DNA of 64,000 bases. It comes from Paludibacteraceae bacterium. Its GTDB lineage: Bacteria > Bacteroidota > Bacteroidia > Bacteroidales > Paludibacteraceae. How positions within the stretch are numbered: the first letter of the stretch is position 1; each line of letters begins with the position of its first letter. The position numbers and the translations under genes were made by a program. Positions 46,462 through 55,756 of this stretch are shown here, piece after piece. The stretch spans positions 22,550-86,549 of the forward strand of contig CAJOIZ010000018.1 in the NCBI GenBank assembly GCA_905234835.1, written 5' to 3'. A model generated the notes under the pieces. The model saw nothing but the letters and a program-made list of their open reading frames with translations, was not told the origin of the DNA and ran no database searches.

Positions 46462-46967
46462 GCTTTATATGATTTTTTGAAAGCAATTAACTTACCAATA
46501 ATATCCCTTATCCTTTTAATTGATCTATTTTCTTTTATCGGCTGCACTTTTACAATTTCGGATAAAGGGGTATGTACATTCGCGCGGTTTCTATAGCAAT
46601 ACAAATCGAAACTTGGAACTGTAGTCATGTGCCAAAATTCCTTAACCGAATATATGGTGTTCTCAAATCTTCCTTTGTTTGTTTCAAGCGCAATTACGAA
46701 ATAGTAACTCTCGGGATGGAGTACCGCAAAATTCCATTTCGTTTCACTTACAGCGTTAAATGGAGATTTATTTGATCCCTCTTTATTTTGACGCATTTTG
46801 ACAACACCAAGATATATAATTTTTTTATCAGGGAATGTTACTTTGACATCATAACCTAATCCCGATTTGTCGGTAGGTTCAACAAGTAGTTTCGGATTTT
46901 GGGAAAGTTCCGATACTACATTTGTAACCGCCATTGCATGTTCATCATTTGTAGTCATAGTAATCAA
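46458..46967 (-). CDS. Unknown cytoplasmic-type protein (gene 5)
   Basis: A 169-residue protein without signal peptide; start at 46967 or three codons later. It has an alpha/beta look (VKVTFPDKKIIYLGVVKM, WNFAVLHPESYYFVIALET) resembling small nuclease- or restriction-like folds, but no catalytic motif is clear. Four bases after the 423-residue gene, overlapping the next. Different in style from its exported neighbours. Confidence 0.65.
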   Translation of the reverse strand: MITMTTNDEHAMAVTNVVSELSQNPKLLVEPTDKSGLGYDVKVTFPDKKIIYLGVVKMRQNKEGSNKSPFNAVSETKWNFAVLHPESYYFVIALETNKGRFENTIYSVKEFWHMTTVPSFDLYCYRNRANVHTPLSEIVKVQPIKENRSIKRIRDIIGKLIAFKKSYKA

Positions 46968-46970
46968 AAT

Positions 46971-48242
46971 TTAATACTTTAACTCAAATCCTTGGAATCT
47001 TTCAATCGAATTAGCAGGAATAGCAACTGTGATAGTCATTTTGTCTATAACTTTAGGATTTGTATAAGAAACCGTATAAGTCGGTCCGGTAAACGTTCCT
47101 TTTTTTACTTGTTTTTGTTCTTTTTTTGATAATTTTATAGGTGTTCTTACCTCAGTCATAGAAAATGCTGGTAGATAGTTGCTACTACTATTTTCCTTCC
47201 GTCCGGGCAATGGATCATAATCTAACGAAAAAGTAAAATCGCAAGTATATCCTCCTCTGCTTATATCTATCAGTTCATCCCATTTTTTTGAATACAACAC
47301 TCTTCCTTCTTTTTGGGCCTTTTTAATACGCTTATTACCTCCATATCCAATACAAATGGGTAGACATCCATCTTCTATATAACATTTTCTAAATTCATAT
47401 GAATTTAAGGGATTTCCTATCTCACATATAGAATACCGATATAATGCATTCCTAATAATTTGTTTGATTTTGCCGATATATTGGCTGTATGTTGCGCTTT
47501 TCATTGGCAGGATAGACGGACAATACCCTCTTTCTGAGTAATAAATCCCATAATGATCAATGTCTACCATATCAATATCCTCATTTAGACATAAGTAGAA
47601 CTCTTCTTCCGTTAAACACAAACCTTCAAGCGTGTTGAAATATAGATTAATAAAATTTGTAGATGCGATATTGGAAATGATACTGATATAACAATTAAAA
47701 GAATAAACTTTTCCTATATGTTCTACATCGCACAATTTAGGTGCACTTAAACTAATATTAAAATCAAACATATCCTTACTGATTTGCTCTAATTGTTGCG
47801 TCATTAGTTTAATGGCTTTTTCTGTAGATTTAGCTTTTAGACGAATTAATTTTGCATTTGCAGCATAAGTTTGTCCTTCGAATTCCGCGCGCGAGCCTTT
47901 ACTTTTTGCATAAGATATAAGTTTATTGATGGAAACCGTAGCAATTAGAGATACAGAAACTTGTTTATTAGGCAGCGTTGCTACAGCAAGTTTCTTGAAT
48001 TCTTTTACATTACCATTAGACACACTTACTATCTCATCTTGTACGAGTTTATCGTTTAAAATGGTAGTGTTAGCAGATACAAATGTACCGAATGATTGCT
48101 CAATGGCACTTCGTAAGGCTTGTAATGTTGCTTGTTCTTCATTGACTCCTGTTCCAATTACAGTTAACGTTACCTCATCCACTTGGGCGAATGTAGTTGC
48201 GGCAAATAGTATTGCGGCAACCAAAGATAATAACTTTTTCAT
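46971..48242 (-). CDS. Secreted FlgT/LPP20-like protein (gene 4)
   Basis: A 423-residue exported protein with signal peptide MKKLLSLVAAILFAATTFAQ. Residues 21-115 (VTLTVIGTGVNEEQATLQALRSAIEQSFGTFVSANT) match the pattern of FlgT/LPP20-type N-terminal domains (G-x-G...A-x-x-A-L-R-x-A-I-E-Q..G-x-F-V). Then a long helical/beta region with no assignment, with cysteines paired in YSICEIGN..KCYIEDGCLPICIGY. Low GC compared with neighbours (AT-rich middle), suggesting recent change. Confidence 0.75.
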   Translation of the reverse strand: MKKLLSLVAAILFAATTFAQVDEVTLTVIGTGVNEEQATLQALRSAIEQSFGTFVSANTTILNDKLVQDEIVSVSNGNVKEFKKLAVATLPNKQVSVSLIATVSINKLISYAKSKGSRAEFEGQTYAANAKLIRLKAKSTEKAIKLMTQQLEQISKDMFDFNISLSAPKLCDVEHIGKVYSFNCYISIISNIASTNFINLYFNTLEGLCLTEEEFYLCLNEDIDMVDIDHYGIYYSERGYCPSILPMKSATYSQYIGKIKQIIRNALYRYSICEIGNPLNSYEFRKCYIEDGCLPICIGYGGNKRIKKAQKEGRVLYSKKWDELIDISRGGYTCDFTFSLDYDPLPGRKENSSSNYLPAFSMTEVRTPIKLSKKEQKQVKKGTFTGPTYTVSYTNPKVIDKMTITVAIPANSIERFQGFELKY

Positions 48243-48250
48243 AGTACTGA

Positions 48251-48538
48251 TTATTTTTTATTTTGCCATTTAATAAATCTTATAAAATCTTGCAATCTAC
48301 GATAGTATTTTTGGCATATTCCTCTATTAATTCTACGAGTTGTATGGGTATAATACTTACAGATTTTTACGAAAGTTTTTTCGTCCACTTGCTCTTTGTT
48401 CTTATAGTATTCAACTACAAAATCAAAAAAACGTTCTTCATCAGCAGTATCAGGATTGATACCACCACCAATGTTCATCCATGACTCAAATTTTTGTTGA
48501 GATGAACTGCTTTTAAAGCATGTAATGTTTGCACTCAT
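48251..48538 (-). CDS. Small protein of unknown function (gene 3)
   Basis: Probably 95 residues from the ATG at 48538 (MSANITCFKSS), overlapping the end of the upstream gene by 26 bp; the longer frame (to 48607) would overlap more. Basic, tyrosine-rich C-terminus (YYRRLQDFIRFIKWQNKK). No family. Confidence 0.55.
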   Translation of the reverse strand: MSANITCFKSSSSQQKFESWMNIGGGINPDTADEERFFDFVVEYYKNKEQVDEKTFVKICKYYTHTTRRINRGICQKYYRRLQDFIRFIKWQNKK

Positions 48539-49619
48539 AATTCTTACATTTAAAGTTATTTGATATTTGTTTTGCGACTTCAAGAGCGACTTGGCGGCTG
48601 GCTTCAATCATAGCCATATCCCGTTCGTGCTCTTTATTATACTTGTCACGTGAGAACTCAAAGTCTCGTTGTTCACGTGCGACCTCTTCTTTGTGGCGTT
48701 CTTCTTCTCGTGCCTGACGGTCTTTGTACTGCTGCACACGGAACTCAAAGTCGCGTTGCTCACGGGCTTTGGCATCGGCATACTGTTGCAACTCAAACTC
48801 CCATGCCTTGCACTCATCGTCTTTCACTTTTTCCGTCATCTCCTGCATCAGAGCCTCCACTTCAGATTGGCATGAGGCAAGCAAGTCTATCTTGACAAGG
48901 AAGCGTGCCGCCTGTGCCGCTCCGTCCGCATTAGGCGCACCCGCCCATGCTGCCCGTGCCTGTTGCAAAAGATGCAAGCCTGCGGCATCAATCTTTTTCT
49001 GATAGATGTCAATAGTGGCCTTGCGGCATTTATCCGTACAATCGATGCATACATCCGGCACTTGGGCTATTTGGTAAAGTGCTTTGTCAAATTGCTCCTG
49101 CTGCACAAGAATATAGGCATCGGCAATGATATTGTCGATATTGGTACGATAATACTTGACTATCAGTTCTTTACTATCCTCTATCATCTTCTGCAGGCGC
49201 GGGTTGCCGGGTTTGATATTGGCGAAAGCCATAATAAAAGCCTTGTTTTCATTCAAACCGACACCGACAGTGGAAATGGTCGCGTTGCCATACTCTTTGT
49301 GGTCGATGATGTCTTTAACATAAAAAGCTATTTCAAGCGTCTGACTGACACGGGCTGGCGAACCGCTGATGATATCCTTCTTTGTTACACTGACGGTGGC
49401 GGTAAGTGCAAAGCGTTTGTTGAAAGCATTGTCAGATATACCGCTTGTGGTGATAATCTGGTGCATCTTGTCCTCCAACTGATCCAAAGCTTCTGTAGGA
49501 ATGGTTTTATTGGCAGGTTGTTGCACATTGATAGACATACGTCCCACATCGTCCAATGTTTGGGCAAATAGTATACCGGCGAATAACAGGTACACCATAA
49601 TTAAGGGAATCCGTTTCAT
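48513..49619 (-). CDS. Secreted coiled-coil protein (gene 2)
   Basis: About 368 residues from the ATG at 49619, which begins the signal peptide MKRIPLIMVYLLFAGILFAQ. The mature part begins with a domain related in style to LPP20/FlgT (NKRFALTATVSVTKKDIISG..), continues with a Cys-rich turn (CIDCTDKC) and ends with a coiled coil of repeats (REQRDFEFRVQQYKDRQAREEERHKEE..). DUF6175 gene is 7 bp upstream. Confidence 0.75.
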   Translation of the reverse strand: MKRIPLIMVYLLFAGILFAQTLDDVGRMSINVQQPANKTIPTEALDQLEDKMHQIITTSGISDNAFNKRFALTATVSVTKKDIISGSPARVSQTLEIAFYVKDIIDHKEYGNATISTVGVGLNENKAFIMAFANIKPGNPRLQKMIEDSKELIVKYYRTNIDNIIADAYILVQQEQFDKALYQIAQVPDVCIDCTDKCRKATIDIYQKKIDAAGLHLLQQARAAWAGAPNADGAAQAARFLVKIDLLASCQSEVEALMQEMTEKVKDDECKAWEFELQQYADAKAREQRDFEFRVQQYKDRQAREEERHKEEVAREQRDFEFSRDKYNKEHERDMAMIEASRQVALEVAKQISNNFKCKNYECKHYML

Positions 49620-49626
49620 ATGATTA

Positions 49627-50571
49627 TTATTTTTCTCCAAGTACTATAATTGCTTCTCCTAAACCACGTGTCATTACTTTGGAAGTAATCTTACACTCTT
49701 TGACGAGGTGCTTGCGTAGTAATGTGGCAAATCCTCTTGCATCAAGCGCATCGCCTTCTTCATCGCGCAACGGGATACGCACCTGCTCAAACTGTGCGAA
49801 GTTCTCGTTGGCATCGCTGAGATTGAAAGAGCCATTGACCGTGTTCTTCTTGAGCCACTTCTGAATGACATCAAGTAGTTCGTCACCATCTTCGTTTTCT
49901 TTTTCCAGATTGCCGTCCCAGTTAGCCCAACACTTAACTGTAAGCACGACCTCGCGACCGCGTTTGCCGAGGTCGGCATAGTACTTATCCATCTGCTTGT
50001 CAAAGTCTTTGATTTTGGACTTCACCGCCTGTTCAAGCATAACGGGGACAATCTCCTGTGACTGCTTGCCTGTGCCGGTGGAAGTTGCGATGCGTTTGCT
50101 TGTGTAAGAATCAAAGGCTTCAAGAGTGAAAGTGACGCTGCGGTCGGAGTTGATAGTCCAGTCAATCTGGACAAGTATATCCATCTTCGCACGCTTCTTT
50201 ATCATGTCAAGCGGGCTTTCAGCGATAGCGGAGCCGGATGTTGTGCTGATGGTCACATTGTCTTCCGCAATGCGGTTGAAGACTGCTTTCGTCTCTTGTT
50301 CCGCATCTTTGAGAGAGTAGCCCTCTTTGGTGAGCAACTGACCTATCTTACTGATTACCTGTGTCAGTTCGCGGTCTTGCAGGAAGGCTTTCTGATAATC
50401 GGCTGTTTTCGTTTTGACTCCTTGGTTGTCCCAAGTGGTCATGTAAAACCATTGCTCGCACCAATGGTCGCTCGGAAGAATCATCAGTGTGGGTTTCTTT
50501 GGGGGTGTCCCCGCAAATGTCCATGCTGAAATGAGCAGCAACAGCATTGATACAAATGTTTTCCTTGCCAT
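49627..50571 (-). CDS. DUF6175-family secreted protein (gene 1)
   Basis: A 314-residue exported protein (signal peptide MARKTFVSMLLLLISAWTFAG) followed by KPTLMILPSDHWCEQWFYM, the usual start of DUF6175 proteins, and later MDILVQIDWTINSDRSVTFTLEAFDSYTSKRIA, also seen in that family. Function unknown. First gene of a leftward six-gene operon reading from a promoter at 51031-51061. Confidence 0.85.
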   Translation of the reverse strand: MARKTFVSMLLLLISAWTFAGTPPKKPTLMILPSDHWCEQWFYMTTWDNQGVKTKTADYQKAFLQDRELTQVISKIGQLLTKEGYSLKDAEQETKAVFNRIAEDNVTISTTSGSAIAESPLDMIKKRAKMDILVQIDWTINSDRSVTFTLEAFDSYTSKRIATSTGTGKQSQEIVPVMLEQAVKSKIKDFDKQMDKYYADLGKRGREVVLTVKCWANWDGNLEKENEDGDELLDVIQKWLKKNTVNGSFNLSDANENFAQFEQVRIPLRDEEGDALDARGFATLLRKHLVKECKITSKVMTRGLGEAIIVLGEK

Positions 50572-51030
50572 GATATAAGATGTGTTTTTGCCTACTCTTT
50601 GTTCGGATTTTCGGCATCCTCCGTTGATTGTTTTTCTTTTTTATCTGTCGGTTTTCTCGGTTTCAATGTATTCTGTGTTCGCTCTGCAAACTCGTGTGCT
50701 GCACTTAGTTCTTGACATGTACACCGTACATTTGTCGGTGCGAATGTACCGCATCATGCTTGTCGGACTGTAGTGAATTGTCATAGCAGCATCACAAAAC
50801 GAATGGGGAGACATAACAAAAAATACTGCTTTCACTTTCGGTTCAGCACGGGTGTCTCGCATAACCCAACAGCATCAAAGGCAAAAGCAGCACATACCAA
50901 TGTATGTACCGACACTTGCCAATCCATGCTGTTTCCTTCGTTTGCGAGACTTCGGCCAAACAGGTTGACTTGTCAGTAAAAAGTAAGAGGAATCCGGGGA
51001 TTCCACAGATTACACGCCTGTAATCCGCTG

Positions 51031-51061
51031 CAAAAGTACGGTTTTCCGTCGGAATGACCAA
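51031..51061 (-). promoter_or_regulatory. Promoter for the DUF6175 operon
   Basis: Minus strand: TTG 51059-51061, 20 nt, TACTTTTG 51031-51038. The first gene starts 450 nt downstream, so either the leader is long or a second promoter lies closer. Confidence 0.5.
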
Positions 51062-51463
51062 ACAGAAACCGATTATTTGCGAAAAAACTTCCCTCATAAC
51101 GCGCATACCATACATTCTGCGCCGACATACATCAGTATGCAGCCGCCTTTGCCATACAACAATCAATCGGTCATCAGACCGAAACGGATTAAAATGCATC
51201 CGCTGTTGCGAGGGCAAAGATATGAGAAAAAGCGGGATGGGCAATAAGGCTTTTAGGGGCTTATTTGACGGAGGGGGGGTGTTATGTGTGAGGTGTTTGC
51301 ATGATGGGACTGTAGTGTTGTGTGTCGCTTGTTTCAGGAGTGCAGCAGGCACGAAAAAGCGGTAGTCCATTTTGGATTGCGGCATATATGCAAATTTAAG
51401 CCGCATTTTTTGCGGTTTATTTTAAGCCCAATCGGTCATTAGAAAGAATATGGGTGGATATAT

Positions 51464-51562
51464 CTATCGTATTTCTATAGTATTCCTACCGTCTCGTTAC
51501 CGTCTCGTTATCGTCTCGTTACCGTCTAGTTGTCGTCCCGTTGCCGTCTCGTTGCCGTACAT
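51464..51562. repeat. 11-bp tandem repeat, 9 units
   Basis: Nine units of 11 bp, from CTATCGTATTT to TTACCGTCTCG to TTGCCGTACAT. The middle six keep CGTCTCGTT or a one-base variant. Same period as the arrays at 16577 and 32234 though the units differ. Confidence 0.88.
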
Positions 51563-51591
51563 TGTCACTGCATGTTAGGGAGTGCTCATAT

Positions 51592-51645
51592 TTATGATTT
51601 ATGATTTATGGTTTATGATTTCAAATTGCAAATTTATGGTTTAGA
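51592..51645. repeat. TTTATGATT-type intergenic repeat, copy 3
   Basis: TTTATGATTTATGATTTATG followed by the core TTTCAAATTGCAAATTT and again TATGGTTT, matching 1-60 and 27008-27048. Confidence 0.75.
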
Positions 51646-51686
51646 CGGAGTGGTGGAACGGTTTATCAAGCTCAAATACATATAAG

Positions 51687-51724
51687 TTACGAGCGTGGTT
51701 CTGAGATTAGAAGCACGCTCGTAA
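51687..51724. repeat. 11-bp perfect hairpin repeat
   Basis: TTACGAGCGTG (51687-51697) and CACGCTCGTAA (51714-51724) form a perfect stem with a 16-nt loop. A diverged copy is at 41820-41857, in a similar place downstream of an operon. It could be a bidirectional terminator. Confidence 0.75.
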
Positions 51725-51743
51725 TGGATTATGGATATGTGTT

Positions 51744-51815
51744 AACGGATTAACGGATTAGCGGATTATCGGGTTAACGGATTATCGGGTTAACGGATTA
51801 ACGGGTTAGCGGATT
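51744..51815. repeat. 8-bp tandem repeat, 9 units, running into a stop codon
   Basis: Nine units of AACGGATT and variants (AGCGGATT, ATCGGGTT, AACGGGTT). The last unit covers the stop and final codons (51806-51815) of the MuiA-like gene read on the minus strand. Confidence 0.9.
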
Positions 51816-53359
51816 ACCTTGTCGGCGGGGGACTTGACGGTGTACTCAAGATAGAGGGTCTGCGATGCGGAGGGCTGAAGGGTGAGGTTGTAGGTCAGGT
51901 AGCCCTTGGAGGTGTCGTTGTCCGCGCCTTCGGTCGTCTTGTTGGAGAGCGTGACACGGATATCCTTGTTAGACGAAACGGGGTACTGGTCCTTGACAAT
52001 CAGACGGACAGGCTCAGCCTTGGTGTTGCGGATAGTGGTCTGCCACGCATAGGTCTGCTCCCTGTTGTTGCCCAGTGTCTTGCTGGACGTGAACTCCTTC
52101 GCCTGCTCACGCTTAACCTGAATGGCAGGGTCGGAGCCGAGCGTCAGGCGGATGGTCTCATTGACGGATGAGGCAGAGAGGTAAGTCTGTCCGAAATAGG
52201 TGCCGCCGCAGTGAACGGATGCCAGCCCGTCCAAGAGGTTCAGCTTCGCCCAGTTGCGAATCTCCGCCACGAGGAAGACATCGGTGTTGTACTTGGGCAC
52301 TACCTGGTAAGCATAATCCACATCGGTTATCTGCTCCTCGCCGAGGGCTATGACCTGTTCTTTTCCGTTGCCCTGCACGTCGTAAGGCACGTCGATACGG
52401 TACTCGAGCGAGAGGTCCTGCTGCGTAGCGGTGACGACAGATGCAGCCGTGGTGTACTCCTCCTCCACTTCCGCCTCGTCATAGACCATTGCCATCTCTG
52501 CTTCGGGCGCCGCCATTTTCGCCATCGCGCGGTTGGATGAACGACCCATAGCCTTGACCTGCGGCTCCTGTATGCGCAGGTACCACGGCGAGAGTTCGGG
52601 GACCTGGTTGTTGGACGACGGCTGTGCGGTGGAGAGCGTCAGGCGCACCTGTTTCCAGTTCAGTCCGGTGGTCTGGGTGATGTACGCCTTCTTGACCAAG
52701 CGCACGGGCTGGCCTATACGGTCTATGTTCACGTCGTATTTCATCGACCATGAGGCGGCTGTGGTGAAATACTTAATCTTAAGTTCCTGCTTCTGTTCTT
52801 TGGGGCTGCTGACAGCGAGTAGCAGCACGCCGCAGCGGTTCTTGCTCTTAGTGGACTGCTCGGAAATCTGCTTTTTCAGTCGCTGTATCTCCTGCTCGGT
52901 CTCCTCTATCGCTTTTTCGGTCTGCGCTATTTCTTTCTGTATGCCCGCCGACTTGTTCTGAAAGTACTGGAGGTTGGCGTCGATGGTCGTTGTGGACACC
53001 TTGTCAGAAGATATGGATGCCTCGACACCTGACTGGAGCAGCGTGAGGGAAGAGGCGAGAGTCGATTTGGCGGACTGCAGTTTCTTGAGTTCGTCCTGCT
53101 TGAGCCGCAACTCTTTCTCGAGGTTGTCCTTTTCCGTAGTGGCTGCGGACAGGTAGTCGGTGATGAACTGCGAGGAGGTGATGACCGTTCCTCCGCCGAG
53201 CGTGAGCTGGATGGAGGGGACACTGAGTTTGGGACTGAGTCCTTCGACGCGGATTTCGTTCTGGCCCTTGTGCAAGGTCAGCGTCTCCGTCTGGTTGATT
53301 TCGGCCCCGTTAAGGAAAAGCGAAACGGAGGTGATGGCTGTCAAAAGAATGGATAACAT
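51806..53359 (-). CDS. DUF4139/MuiA-family protein
   Basis: A 517-residue exported protein (weak N-terminal signal, MLSILLTAITSVSLFL). A DUF4140-like N-terminal part is followed by a coiled coil (about 95-175, EKAIEETEQEIQRLKKQISEQ) and the DUF4139 domain (YFTTAASWSMKYDVNID..). This family was named for a mucoidy inhibitor; true role unknown. Its last residues VIR-stop are encoded by the octamer array at 51744-51815. Downstream of gtrA-like gene, 19 bp apart. Confidence 0.88.
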   Translation of the reverse strand: MLSILLTAITSVSLFLNGAEINQTETLTLHKGQNEIRVEGLSPKLSVPSIQLTLGGGTVITSSQFITDYLSAATTEKDNLEKELRLKQDELKKLQSAKSTLASSLTLLQSGVEASISSDKVSTTTIDANLQYFQNKSAGIQKEIAQTEKAIEETEQEIQRLKKQISEQSTKSKNRCGVLLLAVSSPKEQKQELKIKYFTTAASWSMKYDVNIDRIGQPVRLVKKAYITQTTGLNWKQVRLTLSTAQPSSNNQVPELSPWYLRIQEPQVKAMGRSSNRAMAKMAAPEAEMAMVYDEAEVEEEYTTAASVVTATQQDLSLEYRIDVPYDVQGNGKEQVIALGEEQITDVDYAYQVVPKYNTDVFLVAEIRNWAKLNLLDGLASVHCGGTYFGQTYLSASSVNETIRLTLGSDPAIQVKREQAKEFTSSKTLGNNREQTYAWQTTIRNTKAEPVRLIVKDQYPVSSNKDIRVTLSNKTTEGADNDTSKGYLTYNLTLQPSASQTLYLEYTVKSPADKVIR

Positions 53360-53378
53360 AAGGTTTATTGTTTTTGGT

Positions 53379-53906
53379 TTATTTGCGGAATGAGTAGTAT
53401 TTCTGGGCGAAGAAACTGACGGCGACAGTTATAAGGGTAATGAGTATCTTGGAGGGTGTCGGGTACCAGCCAAGTAGTTCGACCGTCACTTTCAGTCCCA
53501 CGTAGTTAATCAGCAAATTCAATGCCACAACGAGAATATAGCGCGTGAGTTGTTTGCGCCCGCGTATAGATGAGCCGGTGAAGGTGACGTTACGATTGAG
53601 CCAGAAGCCGGTCAGGAGCGTGATGGGAAAGACGATACACAGAGAGGCTATATGGGGCGTGATACAGAGTGTTCCGTCCGGGAGAACACCGGACAATATG
53701 GGCAGAGAGACATAGACCAGGCTGTGGGCTGAATGCGGTCCTGCAGCAAAGAGATAGTTATATACGAGGAAATAGAGAACCCAGTCAAGAACGAGGTTGG
53801 CGCCTCCGCATACGGCATAGCGGAAGAGCTGTTCAGGCAAAAAGCGTTGAAAAGGAATGTATAAAAAATGAACCGCTTTTGTGATAATTTGAGCAATTGT
53901 TTGCAT
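53379..53906 (-). CDS. GtrA-family membrane protein
   Basis: About 175 residues from ATG 53906 (MQTIAQIITKAVHFLYIP). It has four membrane segments and the GtrA pattern LFRYAVCGGANLVLDWVLYFLV and FWLNRNVTF. GtrA proteins move or help flip polyprenyl-linked sugars across the inner membrane. Divergent from rsmA with about 100 bp between; longer frames upstream overlap and are not used. Confidence 0.88.
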   Translation of the reverse strand: MQTIAQIITKAVHFLYIPFQRFLPEQLFRYAVCGGANLVLDWVLYFLVYNYLFAAGPHSAHSLVYVSLPILSGVLPDGTLCITPHIASLCIVFPITLLTGFWLNRNVTFTGSSIRGRKQLTRYILVVALNLLINYVGLKVTVELLGWYPTPSKILITLITVAVSFFAQKYYSFRK

Positions 53907-54004
53907 AAATGACAGAAAGCGTATATTTTTGCGCGCTTTTTGACGGGCAAAAGTACAGCAATTCTGAAAAAACAGCAAAAAAATGGACGACTATCACGAA
54001 GAAA

Positions 54005-54781
54005 ATGCAACACGTACGCGCCAAAAAATCTCTTGGTCAGCATTTTTTGCGGGACTTATCGGTCGCCAAGCGCATTGCTGACACCGTTTACGGGGGACCT
54101 GTCATGGAAATAGGCCCCGGTACGGGTGTGCTGACACAATTTCTTCTTGAGAACCCGTCTGTCTCCCTTACAGCGGTCGAACTGGACAAAGAGAGCGTAC
54201 AGTACCTTCAGGAAACGCTGATGAAGGAACACCCCTTCCGCCTGATAGAGGGCGACGTGCTGCGTATGGATTGGGGCGGCATGTTCGAGGGTGAGTTCTC
54301 CGTTACGGGCAATTATCCGTACAATATCAGCAGTCAGATTTTCTTCAAGTTATTAGACTACAAGGACCGTGTGCCGGTCTGCTCGGGTATGCTGCAGAAG
54401 GAGGTGGCAGAGCGTCTGGCTTCCGGTCCGGGCAAGAAAGCATACGGCATACTGTCAGTGCTACTGCAGGCATGGTACGACATCGAATACCTGTTCACGG
54501 TAGACGCACAGTTGTTCAACCCGCCTCCTAAAGTGCAGTCCGCCGTCATACGTCTGACAAGGAACAAACGACGAAGTCTGGGGTGTGACGAGAGTCTGTT
54601 CAAGACAGTGGTCAAGACCTCGTTCAACCAACGACGAAAACAGATGCGCAATTCTCTCCGGCAGCTGGCAGGACAGGGCAACCCCGTTCTGGAAAAAGAG
54701 ATATTCAACATGCGCCCTGAACAGTTGCCGGTGGAAGAATTTGTCGAACTAACCAAACTTTTGCAACCATGTCAGAACTGA
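54005..54781 (+). CDS. rsmA: 16S rRNA dimethyladenosine transferase
   Basis: A 258-residue KsgA/RsmA enzyme from ATG 54005 (MQHVRAKKSLGQHFL). Motifs: GQHFLRD, SAM-binding MEIGPGTGVLTQFLL and the catalytic GNYPYNISSQIFFKLL. Methylates two adenines near the 3' end of 16S rRNA. Overlaps corA by 13 bp. Upstream in-frame extension would run into the divergent promoter region and is rejected. Confidence 0.96.
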   Translation: MQHVRAKKSLGQHFLRDLSVAKRIADTVYGGPVMEIGPGTGVLTQFLLENPSVSLTAVELDKESVQYLQETLMKEHPFRLIEGDVLRMDWGGMFEGEFSVTGNYPYNISSQIFFKLLDYKDRVPVCSGMLQKEVAERLASGPGKKAYGILSVLLQAWYDIEYLFTVDAQLFNPPPKVQSAVIRLTRNKRRSLGCDESLFKTVVKTSFNQRRKQMRNSLRQLAGQGNPVLEKEIFNMRPEQLPVEEFVELTKLLQPCQN

Positions 54782-55719
54782 AGATATTCTATAAGGACGA
54801 TAACGAGCGTATCCGTGTAGCACGCTCCATCAACGCACTGAAAGACCTTGACAAGCACGACATCGTGTGGATTGACCTGCTCGATGTCAGCGACAAGACC
54901 GAGGACACTTTAGAGGGCTTCCTGAAAATCGACATTCAGGAAGATGAAGAGATGGAAGAAATCGAGATGTCAAGCCGTTACATACAGACCGACGACTCGA
55001 TAGTGGCGAACTCCAACTTCCTGAAAGAGGACTACTCGGTGGAGCCGGTGAACTTCATCATCAAGAACAACATATTAGTGACGACCCGCGACACCGACTT
55101 AGGCAGTTTCAACGAGACGATGAAAAAGATGTTCGTCAACGCCCGCAATTTCCCGAACGGCTACCACGTGATGGTGGCCTTGATGGAAACTCGTGTGGAA
55201 AAGGATGCGGACATGATTGAGGATACGACTGACCTTATCACTAATCTTTCGGGCAAGATCAACGCCAAAGAGGAGATGGACGAGAAAGTGCTTATACAAA
55301 TCAAGGACTTGCAGGAAAAAGTAACGCTCATCCGTCAGAACGTGATGGATAAGCAGCGTGTGATAAGCAATTTTCTCAAATGTGACCTCTTTCCGCCGGA
55401 ACTGCAGCCCCGTCTGACGATGATAATCAAGGATATTAACTCACTGTTGGACTACACACGTTTCGGTTTCGACCGTCTGGACTACCTGCAGGATACGTTC
55501 CTCGGTTTGGTAAACATTGAGCAGAACAACATCATCAAGATATTCACGGTGGTCAATATCGTCTTTCTGCCCCCTACCCTAATTGCGAGCATGTACGGAA
55601 TGAACTTCGACTTTATGCCGGAGCTACACTGGCAGTTCGGATATGTGTGGGCCATCTGCCTGATGATAGTTTTCACACTCGCTGTGCTGCTGTTTTTCAA
55701 ACTGAAAAAGTGGTTATGA
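54769..55719 (+). CDS. corA: CorA-type magnesium/cobalt channel
   Basis: A 316-residue CorA channel: cytoplasmic alpha/beta domain, long stalk helix and two C-terminal membrane helices, with the signature YGMNFDFMP after the first. Ends in a basic FFKLKKWL. Normal length. Overlaps rsmA by 13 bp; followed by a perfect hairpin (55724-55756). Confidence 0.96.
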   Translation: MSELKIFYKDDNERIRVARSINALKDLDKHDIVWIDLLDVSDKTEDTLEGFLKIDIQEDEEMEEIEMSSRYIQTDDSIVANSNFLKEDYSVEPVNFIIKNNILVTTRDTDLGSFNETMKKMFVNARNFPNGYHVMVALMETRVEKDADMIEDTTDLITNLSGKINAKEEMDEKVLIQIKDLQEKVTLIRQNVMDKQRVISNFLKCDLFPPELQPRLTMIIKDINSLLDYTRFGFDRLDYLQDTFLGLVNIEQNNIIKIFTVVNIVFLPPTLIASMYGMNFDFMPELHWQFGYVWAICLMIVFTLAVLLFFKLKKWL

Positions 55720-55723
55720 ACGT

Positions 55724-55756
55724 TATCAACAACGTTTTTATACAGAGTTGTTGATA
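55724..55756. terminator. Hairpin after corA
   Basis: TATCAACAAC (55724-55733) pairs with GTTGTTGATA (55747-55756), loop 13 nt containing TTTTT. It starts 5 bp after the corA stop. It may end transcription; it also looks like paired DnaA-box-like words, which I consider weaker. Confidence 0.5.

Larger units (their letters stand above)
50572..51805. other. 1.2-kb spacer with promoter, dyads and tandem arrays
   Basis: No real gene; the 187-codon frame on the minus strand lacks any signature and crosses a promoter. Visible items: dyad GATTACACGCCTGTAATC (51008-51025), a minus-strand promoter (51031-51061) that would give a leader of about 450 nt, a hairpin AATAAG..CTTATT (51244-51270), an 11-bp array (51464-51562), a TTTATGATT repeat (51592-51645), dyad 51687-51724 and an 8-bp array (51744-51815). 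Confidence 0.6.

Noticed and set aside
50843..51406. 187-codon minus-strand frame in the large spacer
   Set aside because: Crosses a good promoter and a hairpin repeat, has no domain or signal pattern, and no ribosome site.
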